In this document: positions 45,544 to 57,959 of the stretch, in pieces
Layout of the letters: every line of letters begins with the position of its first letter
How positions within the stretch are numbered: the stretch's first letter is position 1
Made by a program: the position numbers and the translations under genes
Origin: Piezodorus guildinii
Lineage: Eukaryota; Arthropoda; Insecta; Hemiptera; Pentatomidae
Direction of reading: 5' to 3'
Assembly (NCBI GenBank): GCA_023052935.1
Contig: CM041292.1
Coordinates: 107,811,906 to 107,875,905 of the forward strand
Length of the DNA: 64,000 bases
Notes under the pieces: generated by a model
What the model was told of the DNA's origin: nothing
The model's input: only the letters and a program-made list of their open reading frames with translations
The model's database searches: none

Positions 45544-46339
45544 ACCGTTTTTATCATTAATTTATTACCAAATCTTTGACCATAGTAACACATTCCCTTT
45601 CTTTAAAAACATTGTCTTCCAAAATCTAGGAGAATTAGAAATATGAATTTATTTTTATAATATTTTATACATTTTCTCTAATTTAGTCTTTTCCAGCTTT
45701 TGTTATTTTTCTTCCCTTTTATCTTGTGTATGTACATTCATCATGGATTTAGGTTGATTGTTTTAAGCGTTCTGTACTGTTGATGTGAGTTGTTTTCATG
45801 TAAGTTACGTATTTTTCTTAACCAAATGATTTTCATTATACAATTTTAAAAATTTTCACATACTAAATATCATTGTATTTTATTATATAATTCTTCATCG
45901 CTCTTTCGTTATACGCTAAATCTTAGTATAAAAAGACTGTGGCAATAATTTAGTACTTCTGGTAATATTTTATTTATTTTGTATACAGTGATTTTATTTT
46001 ATTTTAATCAATTTAATATAATTTTTAAAACATTCGTAACTGTTCTGATCCTCTTTATAAAGATAATTGGATATAAATTTTATGATTTTCAAAAGTATGC
46101 TTTAAGTAAAATTTTTAAAACAGGATATTCAAATTTATTCTATAGTTTGTGGTAAAGTAGTACTTACTTGAGATTATGCTGTTTTTTGAAACGAAGGAGA
46201 GAGAAGATTACTGAGCTCAATTTTTTCTTCCATTTTTTCAGATATGTTATAACGCTCAAAAACCTTTAGCATCTTAAAGAATCATAGTTTCTCAAATTAT
46301 CCGATATTCAAATAATTCTACAATTTTATATATACATAT

Positions 46340-46342
46340 ACA

Positions 46343-46388
<46 letters not shown>

Positions 46389-46395
46389 TATATAC
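46340..46395. repeat. (TA)n microsatellite
   Basis: TA array with one interruption, abutting the SINE head. Confidence 0.92.
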
Positions 46396-46402
46396 ATAAT
46401 AT

Positions 46403-46478
46403 AGCCACCAGCGGGTTTGAACCCGGGACCTTGGGCATAGGAGGATGTTATGCTAACAACAATGCTACAGGTAACCTC
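46403..46478 (-). mobile_element. tRNA-derived SINE head
   Basis: Minus strand GAGGTTACCTGTAGCATTGT, TAGCATAACATCC and GGTCCCGGGTTCAAACCCGC aligns with the tRNA-like head of the SINE at 34090. Only the head is present; the body is replaced by the TA array. Confidence 0.75.
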
Positions 46479-46493
46479 CTCTTTCATTAGTTA

Positions 46494-46590
46494 CCAATAG
46501 TGTGAGAATTTGACAGGAGGCACGTGTTTTGGTGAGAAAATTCCACTTGGAATTTTAAGCCTTGAAGATGGAAACATGTGTGAATAATAA
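46494..46590 (+). repeat. Short dispersed repeat, first copy
   Basis: TTTTGGTGAGAAAA, TTGGAATTTTAAGCCTTGAA and GATGGAAACATG resemble 47085-47180, where TTTTGGTGAGAAAT and TTGGAATTTTAAACCTTGAA occur in the same order. Identity of the element is unknown. Confidence 0.5.
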
Positions 46591-46639
46591 GAGGATTAAA
46601 AAACAATAGAAGAGAATCCTCTCTGATTTAAATGTGTAT

Positions 46640-46830
46640 ACGATGATTTTATTATTAATTTATTCAGAAATATTACGATTTGTCTTAATGGACAATAATG
46701 AAAGGGCTGTATGATCACATTCATACAATATTTACAGTATAAACAATAGAAAAGTCAAATTACATAAAATAAAATAAATAAATAAAGGTATATAATATCA
46801 AAATTATAGTAAACTAAAGTAAGCAAACTT
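46640..46830 (-). mobile_element. Jockey-like LINE, group S1, 3' UTR fragment
   Basis: Plus strand TGATCACATTCATACAATAT, TTTACAGTATAAACAATAGA and AAGTCAAATTACATAAAATA match 25230-25290 closely (S1 UTR read in reverse). Confidence 0.75.
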
Positions 46831-47084
46831 GAAGAGCTATTATTTAATGTTCACACAATCCTTGGCCCCATATTGACCCAAGGCTCGAACCAAGGTGCTA
46901 GTGATAGAATCCAATGCAAATTATTTAGTTTGATCATCTTACAATTATTTTATTTAAAGTTCAAGGCAATATTTAATGAAATAAAGTTAATTTTAATGAT
47001 TATATCTATAAAATTGTTCTGTAAAATGTGTGTGAATGCGTAGAATGAGTGGATAAAAGCTGCTAAATTTAGTGTGTTTGCATG

Positions 47085-47180
47085 TATATCTGACAAGAGA
47101 AAGGGCACTCTATTTTGGTGAGAAATAATTTATTTTGGAATTTTAAACCTTGAAGACAAGAAAAGAGGTAAAATAGAGCA
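47085..47180 (+). repeat. Short dispersed repeat, second copy
   Basis: Partner of 46494-46590, with the shared blocks in the same order and spacing. Confidence 0.5.
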
Positions 47181-48290
47181 TTCGAAGACTAAGGGGGAAA
47201 TCCACTGCCGATGGGCTACTATTGATGGAGTTCGACCTTTAACGTATTTGTATGTAATCAATTTATTGATCAATATATCAATTTATTATATTTATGTATT
47301 ATTAATTTAGTTACACTTTTTAACACAAACCTAGATTCGGGAAACATATATCTACAATAGGATGGTCTCTTCTAACATAAATATTTTTTCCATTTCTCAT
47401 CTACCAAAGAATGATATGTTAATCGCCCAGTAAAAGCTCTGGATGTTCAATGTTGTTATAAGATATTGAAAGAAACTGGATTTAAATGTTTAAGTTATTA
47501 TATTAATAATTATAGTAAGAAATAAGCAAAATAACTTTATTATATTTTATGTTTTAACATTTTGTTTATCAAAAACTATGCAATATTTACAGAGAAACAA
47601 ACACAATATAAATTTGAGTATGGGTAAATAAGGTTTTGGAGAATGAGCCATTGTCAGCACGTTAAATATTATACAAGTAGTAAAAGGTAGTTTGAAGGTT
47701 GGAAAAAATAAAGAAAAGAATAACTCTTATTAGTCAACATTCCATTTGTGTTTTTTTTTTAGTAACAGTAAAAAGTAATATTTCTAATATTAATAAACAT
47801 TGGGAAATCCAAATTTATGTATGGAATAATGTAAAATATTTGAACATACCAGTAGAAAACAATACATTAGGGATACTCACAATCTTATTTAATAGATAAT
47901 TATATTTTAATTGGGTTATTGCTTCATCAATTGGATGGCATTGCATTTGGTAAGGACTGCAACTTCATTATACTTTGCTAATCTATGAAAACAATTTGTC
48001 GTTAATCGTTATCTATGTTACATGTTACCCTTCAAGAAAAACTTAAATTTTGTAATATTATTTTATAAGGATATGAGCGATTATCAGTGCCTCTGACAAA
48101 ACGGTGGCCGTATCATATTATAGCATTTAACATACAATGAGATCTGTAAAACTGGTCCTATTATGTTAGTTTTTTTCAATCCTTGTTGTTGTTGTTGTTT
48201 TGGTTTTAAGGGCAAAAAACTGCGAGTGGTTATTATTGCCCAAAACATCTTGAGATTAACTTACCTATGATGAAGAGAAAAAAAAAAAAT

Positions 48291-48323
<33 letters not shown>

Positions 48324-48503
48324 TATAATAAATAAATAAAAAATAAGATAAATAAATAAAAATTGTGAGTAAAATATCAAAAATTGCGTAAAATAGCCTG
48401 AAGGTGTTTTCAATCCTTTGTTATATTTGAAACTCAGATTGAAAAATTGAGTTTTTTTCAAACAACTTTAAATAACGGAAAAAAAGGACTTTTTTTTTTT
48501 TTA
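47181..48503. other. No feature recognised
   Basis: AT-rich; A/TA-rich simple sequence at 48276-48350. Confidence 0.5.
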
Positions 48504-48790
48504 TTAAGGCTCACATTGGGATCCTAAAATACGAAGAGTTCAACAAATTAACAAAAAAGGCCACATTAACAGATTATCCAGGGAACGCTTCGATCTTATA
48601 TACTGAATTTTATTCTCTGATTAAAGAAAATCGTAAAAACATCTGGCAAGACATACAAACAATCCCTAACAGTTCAATTTTCCACAATATAGGAATTAGA
48701 AATATAGGCCAGCGTTAACACTCCAACATATTGTGATGGAATGTGAAGCAAATAATCTCCAGAAAATATTTTATTTCAATCTCTAATAAT
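48504..48790 (+). pseudogene. LINE RNase H-region relic
   Basis: Reads IKAHIGILKYEEFNKLTKKA, then TLTDYPGNASILYTEF and IWQDIQTIPNSSIFHNIGIR before a stop. A shifted frame gives LTLQHIVMECEAN. The first block corresponds to W-I-K-A-H-x-G-I-x-G-N-E-x-A-D-K-L-A-K at the end of the RNase H domain of I-group LINEs, with the metal-binding Asp replaced by Asn. The second resembles the ET..HI..EC segment after it. A worn fragment of about 290 bases. Confidence 0.7.
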
Positions 48791-48832
48791 CAAAAAACAT
48801 GAATAACGATGATACAATAAACAAAGTTATAA

Positions 48833-49740
48833 AATATTACTTTCACTTAACTATATATGTAATATATAGTAAGGGAAAGTATTACGATCGTGAAAATTTT
48901 TGAATTCCAGTTTTCAACGGAAATACACGTTTCAGAGTCCCCTGAGTCTGAACGACCAAGTCCCGCAAAAAGGTCTGTATGTGTGTGTGTGTCTGTGTAT
49001 CTGTGTGTGTGTGGTAAGTCTAGCACGAAAACGAAAAGTCGTACAAAACTGAAATTTCATATTTAAGACAACTAATACGCCCAAAATGTTACAGCGACGT
49101 TTTCATCAAAATCAGCTAAACAGAAGAGCCACTATATACCACTATATACTTTTTATGTTTTTCTCAAAAACAGTTCCAACGATTTTGACTAAACTCGCTA
49201 TGTGGATGTAAAATATAACAGACTTTAAAATTTGATGTAGGTTTCATTTTGATTGAAATGGTCTGATAGAGCTTTAAAGCTGATATTTTAATTGGTTTTT
49301 CCTCTAAAGTACCTTTAACTTTGTAGATTTAAAAAAAGCATCTTGTTAGCATTGATAATTAATAGCTAAGTATGCAAGTTGAGTGAATTTGATAAACAAC
49401 TAAAGGAGAAAAGTGCAAAAATATTTGTTTATGGAGTTTCTGTGTTTTTGAACACAAGAATAGTAATATAGACGTATAATATACCGTTGGAAAGATAAAG
49501 ATTTTAGAAAAAATATTATCTAATACACGAAATTATAAAATTGAATGAATGATGAAAAGTCGATAAAACTGATTGTTGTAGATGAAAATATAATAGATTT
49601 AATAAAACACATGTTTCTATCTTAGCTTTATGTAATTAATCCTTTGATCTTTTTTTCATTTCTAAGTTTATTTGAAAATTCTTTAATTAATTTTAACAAC
49701 AAAAAGGTAAGTGGAAATCGTGTGTTGCGCGCACCAGATT
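48833..49740 (+). repeat. Repeat family U1, copy D (near full length)
   Basis: Aligns with 12648-13530 over its whole length and is nearly identical to 38560-39250 in the middle. It begins TACTTTCACTTAACTATATA and has a (TG)n tract (48980-49014). It ends TCGTGTGTTGCGCGCACCAG at 49710-49729. No shared reading frame and no obvious terminal inverted repeats. Confidence 0.8.
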
Positions 49741-49977
49741 GTTTAAAAATATGTTTAGATCTTCTTGTTGTAGCAAAATAAACAAAAGTTGTATGGATTA
49801 TCCAATGCCAACAAGTTTTAAAATGACTTACCATGAAAAATTATGGCCTATACTAAAAATACTTGGTAACGAACGGTACGTAAAAGTATAAAAAAAGAAA
49901 TTGAACAACTATATGATATGATATAGGAAGACTGTGTTGTTTGTATCCTTGTTTTATTTTTATATTTTAACCTTAGA

Positions 49978-50160
49978 CAAGGCTGCGGGTTCCTTGACGA
50001 AGTCCACTCGGGTGGTTGGAACGGAACAGATTGACAAGAATAGGAGCAGGTCGTCCACGGTGCGTTTGGGCCCACCGACCCGAAACGGGGCAGGTACAAA
50101 GAGGAACTTCTCTTACCAGGGCCTCAATTTGGAGAGGAAAGTTACAGCATTAGGAAACAG
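49978..50160 (+). other. Candidate host exon (weak)
   Basis: A GC-rich block (about 55 percent by eye) in AT-rich DNA. It is open in one frame: KAAGSLTKSTRVVGTEQIDK, then RLGPPTRNGAGTKRNF and YQGLNLERKVTALGN. It is preceded by a pyrimidine/T-rich run ending TTTTAACCTTAG, which fits a splice acceptor, and followed by ACAG/GTGCTA, a weak donor. The peptide is basic and Ser/Thr-rich and matches no domain I know. Alternatives are an unrecognised transposon piece or chance. Confidence 0.3.
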
Positions 50161-50364
50161 GTGCTACTTTTATTTTTGTTATTTATTTTCAACTGTAGCT
50201 ATTTCACCATTCGACATTATCAACGATCAAAAAAAAATATATATGTTTGATATTTTCGACTATCATAATTCTACAGAACAAATTTAAATGGATAACTGCA
50301 TTTTTTACTTTCAATACTTATGAAATATATAATAAAAGTATAATAATAATAATAATATATTGTT

Positions 50365-50770
50365 GGTGTTAGATAAAACCAACAAAATGGCCAGAATAAT
50401 CGATATTGCTGTTCCAAGAGACTCTAATCTGTTATGCACTAGAGCTGAAAAAAATCCGAAAATACCAAGAACTTGCTCTTGAACTAAAATCACTTTACCA
50501 CCTAGAAAAAGTAACAACAACTCCAATTGTTCTCTCTTTGAATGGCTTAATCCTAAAAAGCACCAGAGAGAGCACAGAAGAGCTTGGCCTAGACCTAAAG
50601 AATCTAAAATTAGCGCAGAAAGCAGTTTTGCTGGATACCTGCAGAATTGTGAGAAAAGTTTTAAATAAGTAAAAATTCTATTTTCCCTTGACTTTTGTCC
50701 AGGAAGTAGATGATGTTCCAGTTATCTGACAGGAAGAAAATAAAAAAATAATATAATAATAATAATAATA
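50365..50770 (+). pseudogene. LINE ORF C-terminal domain and 3' end
   Basis: Reads ARIIDIAVPRDSNLL, then after two single-base shifts AEKIRKYQELALELKSLYHL, EKVTTTPIVLSLNGLILKST, EELGLDLKNLKLAQKAVLLD and TCRIVRKVLNK with a TAA at 50670. This matches a C-terminal module seen after the RT in many arthropod LINE proteins (I.DIA.P.D.N....EK..KY..LA.E.K..W....V...P.V...G......L.......Q KAVLL.TC.IVRK.L). The 3' UTR ends in (AAT)n at 50755-50770. The clade is uncertain. Confidence 0.78.
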
Positions 50771-50796
50771 AGAGTATGATAATAATATAATAGTAT

Positions 50797-51500
50797 AAGT
50801 ACAAGTTTCCACCTTCATCTACTACTTTCACGGCTGAATCTTACGCTCTTAGCGCCGCATTGTATCAAATTATGCAATGTGAAGAGGAAAACTGTTATTT
50901 TCACCGATTCCCTATCAGCTATAAAGGCACTTGGTGATATGTACTTAACTGACCCAGTGACAAAAAAATCTCAAGAGTACCCATCAATGATTTACAACTT
51001 AAACAAAAAAAAAGTAATTGTTTGGATCCCCTCCCATGTGGGATCAAAGAAAACGAAATCGCGGATCAAGCAGCTAAAGAAGCAGCAATAGCATCGACTC
51101 TTGAAGCGATTAATATTCACACCCCATCTGACATATGCAGCTTTCTTAAGACCCAAGCTGAAAAAAGCTGGGACCATATTTGGGATCCAGAAGAATCTAA
51201 TAAGTTAAAAACCATCAAAAAGGTAACCAAAGCATAGCTAAGATTAAAGCAACAGGAGGGAAGAAGTTGTTATAACTAGAATGAGAATTGGGCATACTCG
51301 TCTAACACACGAATTCTTAAAAAAAAGAACTACACCACCGAAATGTGGGTTTTGTAATGTGCAGTTGTGATGTCCATATTTTATAGGAATCTCCATTATA
51401 TCGAAAACACTTCCATGAAGGAAGAATAGAAAGGAGACTTCATGAGATAACTGCATTAAAATACAATCGATATCTTCAAAAATACCGACATTTATAGGAA
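50797..51500 (+). pseudogene. I-group LINE RNase H domain and tail
   Basis: Reads TAESYALSAALYQIM (Glu of RNase H), KTVIFTDSLSAIKALGD (Asp), VIVWIPSHVG, a frameshift at about 51040, IKENEIADQAAKEA (Asp), and later, after stops, TRMRIGHTRLTHEFL and PPKCGFCN. This is the RNase H (D-E-D) plus the G.TRL.H..L......P.C..C tail found in I, R1 and LOA-type LINEs. The N-terminal part of RNase H before TAESYAL is absent. Broken by at least three shifts. Confidence 0.85.
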
Positions 51501-52209
51501 GCTGTACCAGAAAAATAAAATATATTAAAGGACTCTGAAGACCTCAGCAGTTGTGTCCATAAGAACTCTACTTAACCAAACATATAAAAGCAGAGTTAAA
51601 TAAATTTAATCTATTAATTTACACCTGTTTCAATGTTAATTATCAATAATTATGTTATTTATGTTGTTTTTAATGTTTCTATGTTTCAAAAGTCAGGTTC
51701 TATTATATTTTTATATTTAAAAAAAAAACAGATCAGTTGTTAGGCGGAAGAAATATTGTCCTTATGTGTTTTCCATCATATTATTTAATTATTCCTTTTC
51801 GAATAACTTTAATTTATACTATTAAATACTATTATTCTGTAAATTATAGAACATTTTTGGTTTAAAAAAATTCACAGAAATCAAATAATTTTATGTTCTT
51901 ATATATCTAAAAATGACACTTACTCCAATCAGAAGATCTAAATCTCCGTGTTTCAAGAACGAATGCAATGCATACGTCATACCACAGTAATCACAGGCAA
52001 AGGCTAAACAACGTTGATATGGGATTTCAATTTGTTATTATACCCCGCCAGGCAATGCTTAAGTTTATTTACACAAGTTGTGAATGATTTGTGGATAAAA
52101 TTAATCCCTCATTAAACTGCTTCTAGCTCAAATCGGGATTTAAACTTTAATTCGGTTATTTTTTTTTTTTTAATGACACATGAGTACACTAAATAAAGTA
52201 CTTGAAATA
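51501..52209. other. No feature recognised
   Basis: AT-rich DNA between two LINE relics. Confidence 0.5.
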
Positions 52210-53140
52210 AAATCAACATACCAGGCACCAAAGGGCATTATAAGAATTAACGGTCTTCGGATCGGACTAAAGCAAAGGAATAAAGCAGGGAGATAGCCTT
52301 AGTCCTCTACTCTCCATCTTTATGGATGAAATAATGAAGATTTGAAAGAGAAGAACAGCAAGAGCACTGATTAGACATTGGAATATGCGAACCATTCAGG
52401 CACAAGTGATGGTGTATGCCGATGACATAGTCCTTATTATTGACTCTAGCGTTAACCTCAAACAAGCCCTAATAGATTGAGAAGCAGAATAGTCCCGAAA
52501 ATCCTACAAGCAGGACGAGAGTCCGAACAAATCCACATTATGTGCAAAGACGAGGTGCTTGAAGTGGTAAATGATTTTTCCTACCTTGGAACTGTGATCA
52601 ATTGAAATGGAAAAGTACAACCTGAAATTTCCCACCGAATAGGATAAGCGAATAATATAACTACCCCATCAGCAACAAAGTAGTAGGAAAGAGAGAGGTC
52701 AATAAAGACTTCAAGCTCCATATATTTAAGGCCGTAATTATGTCTGTTCTACTGTATAGAGCAAAGAGCTGGGTATTCTCATAGATGGAGTCGTCGTACT
52801 TCTGGTAATGGAGTCGTATGGCAGAAATGAAATACTTGCGCAGAGAGGCTTCCGTAACCCGCTGGAATAGAATCAGGAATGAGACAATGGGGAAGAACTA
52901 AACATTCCTGTAATGAAGGAGGCCCTGGAGAAGAGACAGGTGGGTTAGTACGGGCATGTGAATAGGATGAGCCAGGATTGTGACCCACGCGAATTTATGC
53001 AGGCAAACCCAGTAGGCACTAGAAATAGAGGAAGACCCAGGCAACCTATAATGGCTATATTTTCAAGTTGGAGCAAGCGAGAGGAAATACATTCCAGGAG
53101 GTGAAGACTCTTGCAGGAGACAAAGAGAGATAATAAATGC
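52210..53140 (+). pseudogene. Endonuclease-RT type LINE relic, RT core to C-terminus
   Basis: Reads (G)IK.GDSLSPLLSIFMDEI (motif B), QAQVMVYADDIVLIIDSS (motif C with both Asp), VVNDFSYLGTVIN, HIFKAVIMSVLLYRAKSWVF, MKYLRREASVTRWNRIRNE and YGHVNRMSQDCDPREFMQAN with RNRGRPRQPIMA. This fits the L1/R4-like class of insect endonuclease-RT proteins. Stops and shifts occur throughout. The base composition is richer in GC than the surroundings, so it has not fully decayed to background. The 3' end near 53140 lacks an A tail. Confidence 0.83.
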
Positions 53141-55727
53141 ATATATTTTGAATACATAAGAATAAAAAAATGAGTTCAAACAAGAAGTAAAAATGTAAAA
53201 GGTTTTATTTGCAACAGTGGGTTGAAACGCTCCTCATTGCGGAACATCGCACTGCTACCAACACCCATATCTCGAAGGCAGCGCAGCATTTTTAATAAAT
53301 AAATAAAATATTGCCAAAACATCATTTAAACCTATAATAAAAGATCCATAAATATGCATAAATGGTTTAAAGAAGAAAGAAAATTAAGTCTATCCAGTCT
53401 TTGTTGGCAACTGTACTCAATTTTAACTAGGCATTCATAAAAAACAAAAACAATTACCTTTCCATAATTATTGCAATTAAAAAAATATGAGCTTATTACA
53501 GTAATTTATATAATATTATTCTTTCATTACGAAAATGTTATCATATTCTACGTAAAGCGACGAATTCTTGTAAAAATAATTTCGATGTATGTTCTTTGGT
53601 CACAGTATTATATTAACCACCACATACCAACATCATTCACAATGAAGCACATGAAGGACTTTGTGGAAGAGGGTCAGTATCATTTTTCCGTTGTTTTTTT
53701 TTTTTTTTTTTTTTTTGGGGGGCTAATCATGGCCTGGAATTCCGTTTAATTTAATGAAATTAAACTATTTTTCAAATTTTCTTTAATAAATCCTTAAATA
53801 AAACAAAAAAATATTTACTAAAACCAATTTTTTTTAATATTACATTTATTGCTTAGTTCAGCCATAAGTTTTCTCTAATTCAAAATACGCTGTTAGTGTA
53901 ATTAATCATATTGTTTCAATCCATCATATAAGTCACTAAATTACTTAATTACGACAAATTGAACCAGAGCCTATTACATAAGATGACCCAAGATAAGAAA
54001 GTTGTCGTTTGGTTGCTAAGTTTAGATGGTCCCAGGTACAACGTTTGCCTTTTAATGGGGAGTATCTGATTTCCGTCCCTTCTACCTGTTGAGTGAGAAA
54101 AAAAAATTTTTTTTTTTTAAACATAAAACACCAAATCGCCTCGGAGGCAAGTCATTTTATTTATATTTTCCGTTTAGAACGTTGACTAGTAATTTTTATA
54201 ATATCTATCAGTTGTTGTCAAACATGATTTTTCTCTCCCCACATTCCTCTTCTAACCTTCTTTAGCTCCATAATTATTTTTTTAAACATTTATAACGCAT
54301 TTAATTCAGTTTATAAACTTTTGGCTATTTCTTAATGATGCTAAAAGTAAATATTTTATATATAAAAATTAGCTGCTATTGGAATCAGAAATGGCATAAT
54401 CTGTTATTTGATGTATTTTAAAGGGTTTGCCTTATTTTTTTAGCATTTGTACCGCAATATTGTATCGATCAGAACCACTTATCCAAGACCATATATGGAC
54501 GAATCGATTATAATTGATTTTCTCTGATATAGGAAACACACTTCCCATAGATTTCTCATAATGAATAAGGAAACAATTCTAATGTCATGCCACTCGGTAC
54601 TTGATCTATGAAATTCAATCAAAGAGAATCATAGTAAATAATCGAATAAAATTGAATCTGTCCACCAGGTCTCCAGCCTGCGGAATACCAAGCAAAGGAC
54701 GGTTTGAAGCCGAAATATCACGATCATATATCAACTTTTTACTTTCACTTATTTTTTAAAGTCTGCAAGACTTATCAAGTCTATTTCATAACTACAAAGG
54801 CTTGTTTCTACTAGTTTAAGTTCTGCTTTTAACCGATGGCATGACCACAGAATATCCCAGCAGTATTTCGAAATAAAAAACCAATCACAGAAACCTTGGC
54901 TTGTACAGAGACAAAATTACTTGTTTTCCAAAATATGTTTATTCTGGTAATGTTTTATATTGGTTATAATAAAAGAGTTTCAGAATTTCAAAGTAAATAA
55001 CTAAATCTGGAGTCGTTTAGGAAGCACTCTTACATCTAAGAAATGATAAATTATTGACAAAATTCTTCTCATGACCTTAAGCTAACGACATCTCTGTCAA
55101 CTCTTGCAACGTTTTCTCTCTCTCAGATGGAATGCTGTAATTGAAGCGTGGAGTTAAAAGTTAATGGTGGTCGTTTAACCTTCATGTCATGAAATGCAGC
55201 AAGAGCCAATGATATAGGGATGTCCTAATTGATAAAAATATTTTTTATATTATGTTTAGCTCATTTTTTTTTACGAACAGAATGTTTGAACCTTCATTAT
55301 GTTGCTAAAAGTCTATCTAAAGAATTAAAGCCTTCCTCAATTGATAGGTTGTAAAGAGAACCGAAAGTACAGTCAGCTCCTTTAATTGCACTTGAGGAGT
55401 GACGCAAATGCACAAGGTTACCATTTGTTCCCTTCTGATCCTGCAGCTGTGCAGTTTGGAACACAACTTTTGCAACACAATAAAATAATCAATATTTTTT
55501 TAAATACTAATTGAAATATTTCCGTTTTAAATTGGTATACTTTAGTTGAAAAAAAATATAATCGATTACTACCTTCACTATCTATCTATCTTCATTGTAG
55601 GTACCGAATCGATCTAAGCCGACATCTTGGTTGGCAGCCTCAAAATCGCTCAATAAAGGACTTATTGTTGTTGTTCATAGGTTCTTCGACAAGTTGTTCA
55701 TTCTCTTAATATTTTTTTTAATAGAAT
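53141..55727. other. Mostly nothing recognised
   Basis: Has a long T run at 53692-53716 followed by GGGGGG, and otherwise AT-rich DNA. A possible degenerate GAAATATCACG motif lies near 54700. No gene recognised. Confidence 0.5.
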
Positions 55728-56320
55728 ATAATAAACAATATTTTTTTATTCTGGGACTGGGTCTCTTAACAATAACAGGTTTGTGGATATATACATGTCT
55801 GTCAAACAGACAAAAGGAAAATGATTAACTAATATTTACAAACATGGATAAATATATGTATATACAATAAAAAAAAATTAATAAATAAAAACAATTTTCA
55901 GAAAATAATTGTATCAGGCAAAATTTTAGTAGTTAGTCTTCTAAGAGTAACGTTAACTTAGTTTGACATAATAAAGAATCGATATCTGACCAAGAATTAG
56001 AGAAAAAAATAATATACTAAAATGAAATTAGTTCTTCGTGTAACAACATAAAAAATACTGTAACGATTGAACAAAAATAAGTTCTCTAGATAGTAAAGTT
56101 GAAGTATCATAAATAAATACTTGTGAAAAAAAAATATATTGAATACAATCTAACTAACACTATTGAAAAGTCAAGCAGCGTCATTTTGGGATGCTAGATG
56201 ATACTGGAAAAGAAGGTGTTTGAATGTGGAGAGGTGCGGAGCATGACGGATGTTTGATGGGAGGGAATTCCAGAAACTAGTGGAACTATCCAAAAAGGAA
56301 CATATAATCGTAATTAACCA
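55728..56320 (-). pseudogene. CR1/L2-like LINE 3' end
   Basis: Minus strand from 56310 reads FLDSSTSFWNSLPSNIRHAP, HLSTFKHLLFQYHLASQNDA, then a stop near 56180. This is the best preserved WNSLP..IR....L..FK tail in the window. The UTR ends with the family hairpin in damaged form (ATTCTGGGACTGGGTCTC, 55748-55765) and an AAT-rich end. Confidence 0.87.
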
Positions 56321-57959
56321 AAAATAACAATAATTAACAATTTTCAAGAAATTAATCGAATTCTTCTGTCAAATTGGTGTGATTTTAGAAAGAATAGTTT
56401 GGACTCGGTCAAAAATTGTTATTATGTAATTACCAACGTCACGGCACTAGTTTGTGGGTTAAAAAAAAAGTTAATAAATCTCAATTGACATACCACAAAT
56501 ATATATATTATTTTTATATGCATATATTTTTGGAATGTATATTTAGTTTTAGCACTAATGTCTAAGCATGGGACGAAAATTTGGCTAAAAACGATAATAC
56601 TTTTTGATTGAATCCTTATCTCTTATACTTTATCTAAGGGATTGGAAGTTTTCTCATAAATTTGGAATTGGAATTTAAGGTTTCTATAACATACGTTTTA
56701 TCATTATTTTATTGATTATACTTCAGAAGATACAGAAAGTAGCGTTCCTGAATGAGAGGTCTGGACAGTAAAATATATAAGGTATGCACATACAGGTGAT
56801 GATATTCCTAAATACTGATTCTCAAAACGTTTCTTTGTAGTGAGCAATAGAACTGAATATTAACCGGTTAATTGTAGGAACAGTTATTCTTGGAATTCTC
56901 AATTAGGGTAACTAGTTACTGGACGGATTATCAGCAAAAGTTATTTTTATGAAGGCTTACCCTTCAAGGCTTGAATATAATGACAGCACTTTTGCGAGAG
57001 TCACATCTTGCTTCGCTCGGCGCCCAATCACTTTTTCAAGTGTTGTATGGACTTCAGTTTGAACAATTTTAAAGCTTGGGCACTACTGTTGCCTAAATAT
57101 ATTTTATCATTTAATGAAAGAGCAATTCTCGACAGATCGTTTTACGAAAGATTTAAATTGAACCCTAGAACCCTAGCTTATTTCCGGGCAAGCATTTGTT
57201 AACATGAGGTAAAGATTTTACATAAGGATTTAAACCAATATTGCCCTAGTTTTAAATCAATGAGCTTTAGAAGACTATCTTGATTCAGATTAAGAAGGAA
57301 TGGATTACTTAGATGCTTTATAAGATTATAAGAACGAGATATCTCTCTTTATTTATATACAGATTTGATCTCTATGATATACAACGGTTGCGTCTAATTA
57401 ACCAGGAATGATAGATGCTTCTAAAATAAACAAAAACGGTATTTAATTTTCTAATGGTAGTTTATATTCCTAAGCGACAAAAAAAGTCGTTGAATATTTT
57501 AAGTAAAAACTTTCTGGCTCAATGAGTATTGATTATCACTTTTACATCCCCATTATTCGTCAATCAATAAGGTGTAACAGGCTGATAACAATTGGCTTGT
57601 AAACTTATTTATAAGACCCTGGATTAATATGTCAAAAAAAATTGAAGAGCTAAATTATTATACCTCGGCAATCCAGTTTTTAAACCTGATAATAATAATA
57701 ATTATATACTATAGTATACTAAAAGTTGTTTCGAGGAACTACCTAGTTGTATTCGTTTTCATATGACTAGGTATGATGGAATACATGGTTATTTCATATG
57801 ACAGAGTGTGGCAACTTTTGCAGTCACAGAAGCTACACACAAAAGCACTTGGACCTCCATGTACAGCTTTCAATTTGTTACCCAAGTGACCGAGTATTCT
57901 TGAAGAGATCAGATTCACATCCTAAATAAACAAACAGCTGCAGATCGTATAGTTTTTCC
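56321..57959. other. No feature recognised
   Basis: AT-rich. A 64-codon frame at 57008-57202 shows no known domain. Confidence 0.5.

Larger units (their letters stand above)
45141..46402. other. Nothing recognised besides microsatellites
   Basis: AT-rich, including the TA arrays at 45484-45541 and 46340-46395. Confidence 0.5.

Noticed and set aside
53692..53716. Long T run as the tail of a minus-strand LINE or SINE
   Set aside because: Sequence to its right shows no LINE or SINE similarity, and GGGGGG follows directly.
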